In this document: one piece after another, positions 27,264 to 37,273 of the stretch
Layout: each line of letters starts with the position of its first letter
Position numbering within the stretch: position 1 is the first letter of the stretch
Assembly (NCBI GenBank): GCA_012800435.1
Contig: JAAZJH010000072.1
Location: 1-64,000, forward strand
Reading direction: 5' to 3'
DNA from: Clostridiaceae bacterium
Lineage (GTDB): Bacteria; Bacillota; Clostridia; Saccharofermentanales; DTU023
DNA length: 64,000 bases
The notes under the pieces: generated by a model
The model's database searches: none
Told to the model about the DNA's origin: nothing
Seen by the model: only the letters and a program-made list of their open reading frames with translations
Made by a program: the position numbers and the translations under genes

Positions 27264-27944
27264 ATGAAAGACCGACATGTTAGAAATCATCCCGCTATTT
27301 CTCTCGCTGATCAGGAAAGGCTAAAAGCTCTACGCGTCTGTGTTGTTGGTTGTGGAGGGCTTGGCGGTTATATCATTGAGTATTTCGCGCGACTAGGCAT
27401 TGGCAGTCTTGTAGTCGTTGACGGCGACACTTTTCAACCCTCCAACCTAAATCGTCAACTCATCTGCACCACAGAAACGATCGGAAAATCTAAAGCCGAC
27501 GTAGCAGCACAGAGAATCCGGATAATTGACTCTGATATAGAAGTGCTCGTTTACAATGAGTTTTTAACAGAGGATAACGGTATCAAAATATTAAAAGATT
27601 GCAATCTTGCGATGGATGCGTTGGACAGTATTCCTTCAAGGTTGCTCCTTGCCAGACTCTGTGATCATCTCGACATCCCCATGATACACGGAGCAATAAA
27701 CGGCTGGAATATGCAAGCTACAGTCTGCATGCCTGGCAGTAAGCGCATCGAAAATATTTATCCGCATAGCGATGGTGATAGCATTAAAACCGATCAGTCA
27801 AATTTAGCATTTACTGCGTCTTTATGTGCTGCCATACAAACGGCAGAAGCAGTTAAAGTACTGCTCGGCAAAAAATCTTCTTTAGAAGATCGACTGCTAA
27901 TCGGAGATCTCAAGGAAATGAAGTTTTTCAACATCGAGATGTAG
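27264..27944 (+). CDS. ThiF/MoeB/HesA-family E1-like adenylyltransferase
   Basis: VCVVGCGGLGGYIIEYFARLGIG, VVDGDTFQPSNLNRQ, IGKSKADVA; start after AGAGG RBS. Confidence 0.85.
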   Translation: MKDRHVRNHPAISLADQERLKALRVCVVGCGGLGGYIIEYFARLGIGSLVVVDGDTFQPSNLNRQLICTTETIGKSKADVAAQRIRIIDSDIEVLVYNEFLTEDNGIKILKDCNLAMDALDSIPSRLLLARLCDHLDIPMIHGAINGWNMQATVCMPGSKRIENIYPHSDGDSIKTDQSNLAFTASLCAAIQTAEAVKVLLGKKSSLEDRLLIGDLKEMKFFNIEM

Positions 27945-28047
27945 TCATTCGTATGCGTGTGATAAACTAAATGGGCAGTAACGTATAGTAGCCGAATGTC
28001 GCATACAATGACGTCTGTTAAGAAATATTTTATTCGAGGAGTCTGCT

Positions 28048-28989
28048 ATGGATGACAAATTCGAAACAAATAACAACGATTTAGACTCGATTGAACGTCT
28101 TCACGTTGATGTCGATTCAAACGGCATGCTTCAGAAAGCACATAAAAATAGATCAATTAGAGAGAACAATAAGTCCGAAAAAAGTAAGACCGGCCGTGAT
28201 AATTCATCATCTCAGATGCGACACAGGGTAATTCAGGCAGCACTACTCGTTTTGGCTATCGTATTCCTTGTTGCTGGTCTTTACTTTTTTTTCAAACCGA
28301 GAATTGAGCATCGCAACCAGGAGAACGCTGAAGAGGCACTTCACAGTCAACTAAAGGCTCAATTTGATCTCCAAAGCGAGAATACACCTCAAGAAACATT
28401 GCAACTCAACGCCGTCATCACGGTACGAGCAGGGTCGGTTGAAGACGATAACAGCTTCGATCCTGGTGCTGACTATATCTTGCGACCGGGTGAGACGTTG
28501 GATCCGAATCTTCCGGCTCCGACGCAGGCACCGCTTGAAAAAGATAAAATTGTCGAAGTCAAAACGGATAGCATCATGCTCATCCCATACATTCATTTAG
28601 AAGTGCCCGTTGGCACCAACGTCAATCGTACGACACTCGCCATCGTACCGGGTCATATGCCAGGAACACCACATCCCGGAGAAACAGGAATTGCCGTTTA
28701 TTTCGGTCATAATTGGATCTATAAGAAAGATCGTCATTTCAGCCGTCTACGTGAAGTCCCCGTCGGTGAGACTATCGAAATCAAACGTGCCGGCAAGAGT
28801 TTTACATATCGCATCGATTTCTCAGAGGACATCAAACCGGATAAGATTGGTCAGTATGTCTATAGGAAAACAGATCAGTCGCGAATTCTTTTGGTTACTT
28901 GTTATCGTCCTGACGGAAACCGTACCGGTTCAGCACCTTATCGGACGGTAGTCGGTGCCTATCTTGAATCTGTGAAACCGTTAAAATAA
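28048..28989 (+). CDS. Membrane-anchored sortase-family transpeptidase
   Basis: N-terminal TM; AVYFGHNW (His), ILLVTCYRP (Cys), PYRTVV (Arg). Confidence 0.75.
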   Translation: MDDKFETNNNDLDSIERLHVDVDSNGMLQKAHKNRSIRENNKSEKSKTGRDNSSSQMRHRVIQAALLVLAIVFLVAGLYFFFKPRIEHRNQENAEEALHSQLKAQFDLQSENTPQETLQLNAVITVRAGSVEDDNSFDPGADYILRPGETLDPNLPAPTQAPLEKDKIVEVKTDSIMLIPYIHLEVPVGTNVNRTTLAIVPGHMPGTPHPGETGIAVYFGHNWIYKKDRHFSRLREVPVGETIEIKRAGKSFTYRIDFSEDIKPDKIGQYVYRKTDQSRILLVTCYRPDGNRTGSAPYRTVVGAYLESVKPLK

Positions 28990-29038
28990 ACAGATCTTTA
29001 TATCTACTGATCCGCTGAGTAAATTTCTCTGATGAACA

Positions 29039-29074
29039 GAACGCCTTTTCAATTTACAGAAGAGGCGTTTTTTA
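29039..29074 (+). terminator. Rho-independent terminator after the sortase gene
   Basis: AACGCCT...AGGCGTTTTTT. Confidence 0.7.
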
Positions 29075-29157
29075 GATATCAAAGATCTCTTATTCTATTA
29101 TTTTAATCGCACGCAGCAAATAACCTATTGCAACGCTATGATGAGAAGGATCGTGTT

Positions 29158-29403
29158 TTATTCCTCGAACAAATCATCGAGAGATAAATCTTCAAGAATA
29201 GTTCCCAAAATAGCAGCTTCTTCTCTTGAAAGTGTAATTCCCTTCCCCATTTTAGTATGATCGGGCGACCAATCACGGATATCCAGTTTCGGATTAGCTC
29301 CATTCCAGCTCACAAAGTTGAGCTCACGATTCCAACCCGATTTCGGACTGCTGGATAGAACCGCTATTTCTTTCTTGATCTCAAAAGTAAATTTGTTAGA
29401 CAA
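29158..29403 (-). CDS. YdbC/PC4-like ssDNA-binding domain protein
   Basis: FTFEIKKEIAVLSSSPKSGWNRELNFVSWNG..PKLDIRDWSPDHTKMGKGITLS; TTG start after AAAGGAG. Confidence 0.75.
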   Translation of the reverse strand: MSNKFTFEIKKEIAVLSSSPKSGWNRELNFVSWNGANPKLDIRDWSPDHTKMGKGITLSREEAAILGTILEDLSLDDLFEE

Positions 29404-29419
29404 GCGTGGACTCCTTTCT

Positions 29420-31798
29420 CTAATCAACAAGTTTGTGGGGTGTGATACGCCAAATATCGGACGCATAATCGCTTACCGTACGATCGGAACTGAAATATCC
29501 GCTCTTGCAGATGTTGACCCAACACTTCTTAGCCCATCCTATCGAATCACGGTAGGATTTGTAAGCGTAGTTGCGTGTATTCCGATAGGCGTCAAAGTCG
29601 CCTAATACGTAAAACGGATCGGCCTTTTCATAGCTTGAACCCTTCAACAGTTTCGTATGCAAGGCTTTGAACATCCCGGTATTTCCGTCGGACAGCGTTC
29701 CGTCTACAAGCAGATCGACAGCGCGTTTTAGACCCTCGATATTTTCATATTGCCAGTATGATGTGTAGAATTTTTTCGTCTCAGGAAAATCTTCAAGTTT
29801 AGGACCGAACATGAAAGCATTCTCTTCGCCGACTCGTTCAACAATTTCAAGATTCGCGCCGTCATAAGTGCCAATCGTCAGCGCACCGTTCATCATGAAT
29901 TTCATATTGCCGGTGCCGGAAGCTTCCATTCCGACTGTTGAAATTTGTTCTGAAAGATCTGCCGCAGGAAAGAGACTTTCCGCTAACGACACGTTGTAGT
30001 TATGCATGAAAACGACGCGAAGCTTCTCATTCACTTCGAGGTCATCGTTGACCATACGCGCCACCTCATTAATAAACTTGATGGTCGCCTTAGCTAGAAA
30101 ATAGCCGGGAGCTGCCTTTGCGCCAAAAATATACGCGACAGGCTGTACATTTCGGTTTGGATTGTCTTTAAGCTTAAGATAGCGATCACAAATTTCAAGC
30201 GCATTCAGAAGTTGACGCTTATATTCATGAAGTCGCTTGATTTGTATATCGAAGAGAAAATTAGTATCCAGTTCAATGCCTTCACGTTCTTTGATCAGTT
30301 CAATGAGGTTCTCTTTGTTTTCCTTTTTAACCTCTAATAAATTGCGCATCTCGGTCGTATCTTCAGCAATAGGGAGAAGTTCCTCAAGGTCTTTCATGTT
30401 TGTAATCCACTCGTCAGAACCATAAAGTCGCGTTAACATCGCAGAAAGATTCGGTGAGCAAAGATTGAGCCAACGTCTTGGTGTCACACCGTTTGTTTTG
30501 TTGGAAAATTTATTCGGCCACCATGCGTTAAATTCTTTGAAAACACGGTTCTTTAAAATATTGCTGTGAATTTTCGCCACGCCGTTAACCGAATAACAGG
30601 TATACACCGCAAGCAGCGCCATGTGTATTTTTCCATCATGAATGGGCGAAAGGTGCTGTATCTCATCTGAGTTATATCCCTTAAAACGAGCTTCATTCTC
30701 AAACTGCTTGCTGATTCTCTCAATGATTTCGAGGATGCGTGGAAAAAGGAACCTGAAAATCTCAATATCCCATTTTTCGAGTGCCTCTTGAAGAATCGTA
30801 TGATTAGTGAACGCGAATGTCTTAGTCACAATGGACCACGCTTCCTCCCAGCTCTGCTGATTTTCATCAATCAGCAGTCGCATGAGTTCCGGGATAGCTA
30901 ACACCGGGTGCGTGTCATTAAGATGAATCATATTTTTCTCAGAAAACTTTGAGAAATCATAACCGTGCTGATCTCGATACTGACGTACGATCGTCTGGAG
31001 TGCAGCAGATACAAAGAAATATTGCTGGCGAACGCGCAATACTTTTCCATCATATGAAGTGTCGTTTGGATAAAGTACGCGGCAAATATCCTGAACACGG
31101 TTTCGCATGATCACAGCATCGTCAAAACGCTGTGAATTAAACAGATTGAAGTCAAATTCTTCCGCCTCTTCCACTTTCCAGAGGCGAAGAGTATTGACGT
31201 TGCGTGTATGATATCCCGTTATAGGCAGATCCATCGGTACAGCGTAGACGTCCATATCGTTAAAATGTACGCGCACTTGATCCTCACGACGAGCTACCAT
31301 GAACGGATAAGGCATCTCCATCCAAGCATCCGGGTACTCTTTCTGATTGCCATGATCTATTTCCTGACGAAAAAGACCAAAACGGTACAAAAGACCCTGA
31401 CCCATCACAGGCAGGTTCATCGTAGCCGCTGAATCAAGAAAACACGCTGCCAAACGACCAAGTCCGCCGTTGCCCAACGCCGGATCCGTCTCCTCATTCA
31501 GAACCGAATCAAAATCAAAACCGTCCTCTTCGACGACTTGTCGTACGCTGTCCAGAAGATCACGATTGATTAAGTTGTTGAGCAGACTGCGACCAACAAG
31601 AAATTCCGCTGAGAAGTAGTAAGTCATCCTTTGAGTCGCGTAGTGTTCACGAGTCGCTTCCCAATCAGGACCGATATTTCCCATTATCACTCGTGATAGC
31701 GCTGTCCAATATTCATGCTCACTGGCGTTTTGAACGCTTTTACCAAACTCTGCAAAAAGCAGCGTCTGTATTCCTTTTTTAATTTCTTTAATTTTCAT
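29420..31798 (-). CDS. glgP: Glycogen/starch phosphorylase
   Basis: NDTHPVLAIPELMRLL, FTNHTILQEALEKW, EASGTGNMKFMMNGALTIGTYDGANLE. Confidence 0.95.
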   Translation of the reverse strand: MKIKEIKKGIQTLLFAEFGKSVQNASEHEYWTALSRVIMGNIGPDWEATREHYATQRMTYYFSAEFLVGRSLLNNLINRDLLDSVRQVVEEDGFDFDSVLNEETDPALGNGGLGRLAACFLDSAATMNLPVMGQGLLYRFGLFRQEIDHGNQKEYPDAWMEMPYPFMVARREDQVRVHFNDMDVYAVPMDLPITGYHTRNVNTLRLWKVEEAEEFDFNLFNSQRFDDAVIMRNRVQDICRVLYPNDTSYDGKVLRVRQQYFFVSAALQTIVRQYRDQHGYDFSKFSEKNMIHLNDTHPVLAIPELMRLLIDENQQSWEEAWSIVTKTFAFTNHTILQEALEKWDIEIFRFLFPRILEIIERISKQFENEARFKGYNSDEIQHLSPIHDGKIHMALLAVYTCYSVNGVAKIHSNILKNRVFKEFNAWWPNKFSNKTNGVTPRRWLNLCSPNLSAMLTRLYGSDEWITNMKDLEELLPIAEDTTEMRNLLEVKKENKENLIELIKEREGIELDTNFLFDIQIKRLHEYKRQLLNALEICDRYLKLKDNPNRNVQPVAYIFGAKAAPGYFLAKATIKFINEVARMVNDDLEVNEKLRVVFMHNYNVSLAESLFPAADLSEQISTVGMEASGTGNMKFMMNGALTIGTYDGANLEIVERVGEENAFMFGPKLEDFPETKKFYTSYWQYENIEGLKRAVDLLVDGTLSDGNTGMFKALHTKLLKGSSYEKADPFYVLGDFDAYRNTRNYAYKSYRDSIGWAKKCWVNICKSGYFSSDRTVSDYASDIWRITPHKLVD

Positions 31799-32153
31799 AT
31801 GAGTGTATTTTGGGCAACGTTTTGCCCACCCCTCCCTATTTATGCCTTTACTGATGCCGTCGCCTATTATAGCAGAAGACGACATTTTCTCGAATGTTAT
31901 CTTTCATTAAATCCTCTAAGATGAAAAACGCATTTATCGTACGCTTTTACAGATCAAAAATCTTGTAGACACTGAAACTCCTTAATTTTCGGTTATCCCA
32001 TTTAGATTCAAGATACGAAATTACTTTTGTGCTTTATTACAGACAAATTCGTCTCTTAATCGTGCTCCTCTCTCGCACATTTTGACTGATAAAGAGGGTT
32101 AATAAGGGTTTACATATATATTCTTTGGTCAGTGAATTCAAGATAATGATGAT

Positions 32154-32711
32154 ATGCAATCACAGATGTTGACTCTAACGTATGTTCTTCGGAGAACCAC
32201 AGAAATGGGTATGTTCTTATTTGCTCTTGTTCTGTCATGGCAGGATATCCGATCACGTCAAGTGACGGGGAAAGCGCTTTTTACATTCACACTCTTCAGT
32301 CTGTTTAACGCTCTCCTGACGCCTGTAAAGTATTGGCTACAGTTTGCTGCTGGTGCCGCCGCAGCAGGTCTTTCTATGCTGGTTGCTGCACGCTTATCAT
32401 TCTGCATGTCAGATCGTGAAATGATCGGGAATGGTGACGTATGGTTTGCATTTGCTACTGCTCTGACCTCGGGTGGTATATCGAACGCATTTGAGATGCT
32501 TGCATCAGCATTTCTTCTCGCTCTTCTGCCGGCCATTTTTGTAGTCATCCGTTTCATTTATCAAAGTTTTAATAAAAAGGATAAAATAGGAGAAAATCCA
32601 GACCCATGTCAAGAATCACTTCGCGACATTATAAGATATGAAATTCCCTTTATTCCTTTTCTCGCAATCTCATTGTTAATTATTCGTACGAAAACGGGAC
32701 ACTCATTTTAG
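32154..32711 (+). CDS. A24-type (prepilin peptidase-like) membrane protein
   Basis: WQDIRSRQV and MIGNGDVWFAFA match the paired-Asp motifs; multiple TM segments. Confidence 0.6.
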   Translation: MQSQMLTLTYVLRRTTEMGMFLFALVLSWQDIRSRQVTGKALFTFTLFSLFNALLTPVKYWLQFAAGAAAAGLSMLVAARLSFCMSDREMIGNGDVWFAFATALTSGGISNAFEMLASAFLLALLPAIFVVIRFIYQSFNKKDKIGENPDPCQESLRDIIRYEIPFIPFLAISLLIIRTKTGHSF

Positions 32712-32753
32712 GGAGACTTTTTAGGGAGACTTTGTATCATCCAAAAACAAATT

Positions 32754-33803
32754 TTAAGTTGAAAATAAGAATGCACCTGCGAACAAGGCCGTCACAAGAA
32801 TCAGGGTTAGTATGATTGTCATAAAACGACGAGCGCCGCTGCGTTCAGAGGCAAGCACAGTACGTCCCCTGAGGGCTTCATGCTGTTTTAAACGGGCATC
32901 AAGTCCTTGGATAAAAGCAATCGGCGCAATGAGTAAAAGCGAAAGAAAAAGTAGACAGGTTATAAGGAAAACACGATATTGCGCGTCATCCATGGTAATA
33001 CTCGAAAAGATCGTTGTTCCAACGATACCATACACCCGTCCGGACATGAGCAATGAAAAATTGTAGCCTGCGCTTGTTAACGAAGAGGCAACAAGCGAAT
33101 CACAACTTAGTCTAACCCACGATGATATTAATGAGCCAAACGCAATTAAAACAAAACCTGATGTGTCAAATAGAGCTAACGGCAGCAAAATAGCGATTTG
33201 AAAAGATGACAGACGAGGACCCGCTCCCTCCAGAAGTCCGGGTTGGACTAATCCACGAAGAAAAAATTCCAGCGCTGTCGCCGGCACTAAAACTGTTGCT
33301 AAAAAAACCAGAAATGAAATAACGAATGAGCGGTCAAGCAACGTTTGTCCAATATAAAGATAGGATGGAATCGCTACATATTGAGCAGCTGTCGCCACCC
33401 ATGACACCAGCAATTCACGTATGCACCATACCGCCATCGCTGATAAAATGCCTAATATCGGAGCGAACAGAAAAGACCAGCGGTTACGTGCACTTCCCAG
33501 GATCAACTGAGTCGGAGGCTTCACAACAAGAAGTATGACCGACGCCGTAACAAGCGGAATAAATCCCATGACAATCAAAGTGTTTACAATGCCGACAAAG
33601 GAGGTGCCAGCTACGCCTCCGGAAGAAATCAAGCCTTTCTTTTTTAAAATAAAAAATATGAATGAGAGAATACAAAAAACGCTTAATCCGATCAACGCAA
33701 ACGGATAAAGTCGCCGCCGTTCATTTTGCAGACGAATATTTCGTCGCCGCTCGATATCTATCACACGTAAATTAGCTCGCGGTTTTTCAGACATTGGTTT
33801 CAC
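32754..33803 (-). CDS. CPBP-like (CAAX protease-like) polytopic membrane protein
   Basis: ALEFFLRGLVQPGL resembles the EExxxR motif; polytopic. Confidence 0.5.
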   Translation of the reverse strand: MKPMSEKPRANLRVIDIERRRNIRLQNERRRLYPFALIGLSVFCILSFIFFILKKKGLISSGGVAGTSFVGIVNTLIVMGFIPLVTASVILLVVKPPTQLILGSARNRWSFLFAPILGILSAMAVWCIRELLVSWVATAAQYVAIPSYLYIGQTLLDRSFVISFLVFLATVLVPATALEFFLRGLVQPGLLEGAGPRLSSFQIAILLPLALFDTSGFVLIAFGSLISSWVRLSCDSLVASSLTSAGYNFSLLMSGRVYGIVGTTIFSSITMDDAQYRVFLITCLLFLSLLLIAPIAFIQGLDARLKQHEALRGRTVLASERSGARRFMTIILTLILVTALFAGAFLFST

Positions 33804-33812
33804 AACACCACA

Positions 33813-34949
33813 CTATGGCGCAGCGCTGTATTGCGCAACTTTGGCATCATGCTCAGCTGCCGTCTTCGAAAAGTCATTCGTACCGTCACCACGTGCACAG
33901 AAAAAGAAATACTGACCTGCACCTGACCAGGTGCGGTCGGTGGCTGGCCAGAGGACACCCTCAATGGCAACTAGGCCGGGTGAATTAATTGGGCCGGGCG
34001 GAAGACCTGCATGACTATACGTGTTATAAAGGCTGTCGCTGTAACGATCGATATCGTCGTGAAAAATCCACAACCGCGCACTTTTTCCTTCTTCTTTTCG
34101 AAGATAATTGATCGTCGCGCAGGATTGAAGCGGCATTCCTTGTTCAAGACGATTCATGAAGACGCGAGCTATCTTAGGCATCTCGACAATTGGGCCCTCT
34201 TGCTGTACGACGGACGCCAATGTCAAGACTTCATCTATTGTCATTCCGATCTTTGCCGCTCGATCCAGATAATCGCCCTGTCGGAGTCGATATTCGGTAT
34301 TGCTAAGAAATGTACGAATGATCTGTTGTTCTGTCGCGTTGATATCAAACCGGTAAGTGTCCGGCCAAAGATACCCCTGAAGAAGCCACTCGCGACCGGG
34401 CTTTGCTTCAATCTGCCGGATAAACGAAAAATCCATGAAAAGACTTGGCTGATCCATCATCATGTCGAGTAATTCAGGATTAAAGCGCATACCGGCATCG
34501 AGTAATTTCATTTTAATATCGAGGTATGTCATACCCTCATAGATCGTAACTGTCACAGGTTCAGGTTGATTCGTAAGCAAAACCATAATTTCATCGTACG
34601 AAAGGCCGGGAACGAGGTAATGGGTGCCGTACTTGTATTCACCATCGAAACCGTTAAATTTTGAAATCAGCTTAAATGCCAAGAGATTGGATATCAGACC
34701 TTTGTCAATCAGAATCTCACCGATGATCTCTGAATCAGCCTGCTGAGGTATATAAACCTCAACTGCATTCGGCGTATCCTTCGTGATTGGAGAAAAGCCG
34801 TGCTCGTCAAATCGGCTTCGAAGATTCGCAAATCGTTCATCCTGTTTGCGGACATAGCGATACCCTGTGATAAAGCCAGCGACCACAAAACTTGAGATTA
34901 GCAGAATCACTATAAGAACAACGATCGATTTTGTGACGTTGCGAGTCAT
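33813..34949 (-). CDS. mltG: Endolytic murein transglycosylase MltG (YceG-like)
   Basis: N-terminal TM; LEGYLWPDTY-like LQGYLWPDTYRF, ASVVQQEGP, VFMNRLEQGMPLQS, SLYNTYSHAGLPPGPINSPGLVAIEG. Confidence 0.9.
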   Translation of the reverse strand: MTRNVTKSIVVLIVILLISSFVVAGFITGYRYVRKQDERFANLRSRFDEHGFSPITKDTPNAVEVYIPQQADSEIIGEILIDKGLISNLLAFKLISKFNGFDGEYKYGTHYLVPGLSYDEIMVLLTNQPEPVTVTIYEGMTYLDIKMKLLDAGMRFNPELLDMMMDQPSLFMDFSFIRQIEAKPGREWLLQGYLWPDTYRFDINATEQQIIRTFLSNTEYRLRQGDYLDRAAKIGMTIDEVLTLASVVQQEGPIVEMPKIARVFMNRLEQGMPLQSCATINYLRKEEGKSARLWIFHDDIDRYSDSLYNTYSHAGLPPGPINSPGLVAIEGVLWPATDRTWSGAGQYFFFCARGDGTNDFSKTAAEHDAKVAQYSAAP

Positions 34950-35004
34950 AATTTTAGAGCGTACCGTCCTTTCTTCCTGACGATACGATTATAGCATGAG
35001 GGGG

Positions 35005-36354
35005 TTAATATGGGGTCACTTTCGACGCCTTCTCATCGCGTGCAGCCTTCCCTTTAAACTGAATTCGAATAGGTGTACCGTCGAAATCGAACGCTTCGCG
35101 CAGGCTGTTCTCCAGATAACGTTCGTACGAAAAATGGACTAGTTTGCGGTCATTGACAAAAAAGACGAACGTAGGCGGACACGTTGAGACTTGCGTTGCG
35201 TAGTATATCTTGAGATGTCGCCCCTTCTTCTGAGGCGTCGGATGTTGAATGACCGCCTCGGCAACGACTTCATTGAGCAGCGACGTCATTATGCGACGAC
35301 GAGCAGCCTCGTATGAGCTGAGTAACTGAGGCCAGATACGAGGCAGGTTAAGTCCTGTCTTCGCTGAAATAAAGAGAACAGGCGCATACAACATGAACGG
35401 AAATCGCGCTCGGAGTCTCTTCTCCATTTCAAACTGAGAGATCTCACTATGATTGACGGCATCCCATTTGTTAAAGAGAAAGATGACAGGAATGCCGTCA
35501 TTGTGAGCGATGCCCGCAATTTTGGTGTCTTGCGCAGTCGGTCCGTCGATAGCATCCAATACAAGGAGACAAATATCAGCATTTTTAACAGAACGCGACG
35601 CCGTCAGCACGCTGACGAATTCAATTTTACCTGAAACCTTTGATTGGCGGCGAATACCGGCTGTATCATAAATATAGAAGCGACCGTATTCATTCTCAAC
35701 TAATGTTCGAATGGCATCCCTCGTCGTTCCGGGAATATCCGAAACTATGCTCCGAGCCTCTCCGATCAAAGCGTTGCAAAGCGTCGATTTGCCAACGTTG
35801 GGACGTCCTGCTACGGCGATTGTAATGGGCTGATCTAATGAATCATCTTGGACGATCGTTTTCATCGGTTCTGTCACCGCATCGAGAAATTCTGGAAGTC
35901 CAAGCTTATGTGTCGACGAAATCGCAAATACAAGCTCAAAGCCGAGTTCGTAAAAAGAATAGAATGCATCGGGAGCATCACCTGGTTGATCAACCTTATT
36001 GACAGCGACAATGACCGGTTTCCCGCTTTTACGAAGTTTATCCGCGATCTTATATTCAAGATCGGAAAGACCTGCCTTTAAATCACAGACAAGACAAAGA
36101 ACATCAGCAGCATCGATTGCCACCTCTGCCTGGTGCTGTACAAGACGTTGAATATCGTTATCAGCGAAATCGATGCCGCCTGTATCAATAACTTGAAAAT
36201 CGAGACCGCCCCAGTCGGCTTCACCGATAATGCGATCTCGTGTAACACCGGGTTCCGGGCCGACAATCGCAGTTCGTCGACCGGTAAGAGCGTTAAAGAG
36301 AGTTGATTTTCCTGTATTAGGTCGGCCGACAAGGGCCAGCACAGGCATGTTCAT
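35005..36354 (-). CDS. der: Ribosome biogenesis GTPase Der
   Basis: Two G domains: LVGRPNTGKSTLFN and VAGRPNVGKSTLCN. Confidence 0.95.
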   Translation of the reverse strand: MNMPVLALVGRPNTGKSTLFNALTGRRTAIVGPEPGVTRDRIIGEADWGGLDFQVIDTGGIDFADNDIQRLVQHQAEVAIDAADVLCLVCDLKAGLSDLEYKIADKLRKSGKPVIVAVNKVDQPGDAPDAFYSFYELGFELVFAISSTHKLGLPEFLDAVTEPMKTIVQDDSLDQPITIAVAGRPNVGKSTLCNALIGEARSIVSDIPGTTRDAIRTLVENEYGRFYIYDTAGIRRQSKVSGKIEFVSVLTASRSVKNADICLLVLDAIDGPTAQDTKIAGIAHNDGIPVIFLFNKWDAVNHSEISQFEMEKRLRARFPFMLYAPVLFISAKTGLNLPRIWPQLLSSYEAARRRIMTSLLNEVVAEAVIQHPTPQKKGRHLKIYYATQVSTCPPTFVFFVNDRKLVHFSYERYLENSLREAFDFDGTPIRIQFKGKAARDEKASKVTPY

Positions 36355-36501
36355 ATCGATCTCACTTTCTAAAACAAAAAGCAACGTGCCCTATGGCGCG
36401 CTGCCTCCTGTGCTTTCGAATCCTATCAACGTTTCCGTAATCTTAGAAGCGCCTACCGGCAAACTGTAAATTGTGCCGGCTGAGTCACCTCAAAATAAGC
36501 G

Positions 36502-36684
36502 TTAGTCTTCTTCCTTAACGACTACTTCGCGTCCGTCGTAGTAGCCGCAATCTTTACAAACTTGGTGCGGCACTCTAAGTGAATGACATTGAGGACAGCG
36601 CGCAAGATTTATCGGCTTGTGCCTGAGTGTAGCTCGATGCGTTCGTGATCTTCTTTTAGACCATTTTCTTTTTGGTACAGCCAT
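36502..36684 (-). CDS. rpmF: Ribosomal protein bL32 (zinc-binding form)
   Basis: MAVPKRKWSKRRSRTHRA...CPQC...CKDCGYYDGREV. Confidence 0.95.
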   Translation of the reverse strand: MAVPKRKWSKRRSRTHRATLRHKPINLARCPQCHSLRVPHQVCKDCGYYDGREVVVKEED

Positions 36685-36805
36685 GTTGTACACCCCCTTT
36701 CGGAGTTATGTTATCTATTGATTGGCGACATATCGACGCCATGATGTGTAAAAACACGCCTAGCTATTATCCTTAAAATAATGACAACTGTCAAATTTTA
36801 TGGGT

Positions 36806-37273
36806 TCATCTGCGTTCGTCGATGTCAATATCCTTCGACATAATGTGAACCTGCACATTCGCGCTATATGTATGACGATCGTTCAAAGACAATACGTATC
36901 CAAGACTCAAATCACCGCCTGCTTCATTGAGCGAGCCATCAACTTCATGTGTAAAAATTGAGAACTTCATACGGCCGAACGGTGTTTCGCGTTGCTCGAT
37001 CAATTGCTCCCCTTTGATGAAATCAAGCACTTGTTGAACCTGTCCTTCCCTGCTGACGCGTACACGTCCGTCAGGATAGAGACTCAAACTCGTTAATGTA
37101 TCGTTTAGCCCCGTAGCATCGCTTTCCTTGTAAGAAACGCGCCAAACGTCCTCACTTTCCTCATAAGAAAGCTTACCTTGTGTGGTGAGCTGAAGCGAAT
37201 CAAGCTCTCTCCTGCCCTCCCACTGGCGGTGTGTTAGATAAATCACAGCATCTCGATCGAGATTATGGGGCAT
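36806..37273 (-). CDS. DUF1934/YwiB-like beta-barrel protein
   Basis: Size and beta-rich pattern; GYVLSLND; overlaps murI end. Confidence 0.6.
   Translation of the reverse strand: MPHNLDRDAVIYLTHRQWEGRRELDSLQLTTQGKLSYEESEDVWRVSYKESDATGLNDTLTSLSLYPDGRVRVSREGQVQQVLDFIKGEQLIEQRETPFGRMKFSIFTHEVDGSLNEAGGDLSLGYVLSLNDRHTYSANVQVHIMSKDIDIDERR

Noticed and set aside
34190-34260. MltG motif ASVVQQEGP, possible loss of catalytic Glu (Gln at the first E of VEKE)
   Set aside because: I cannot be sure which Glu of the motif is catalytic in this family branch; the remaining Glu may be the functional one.
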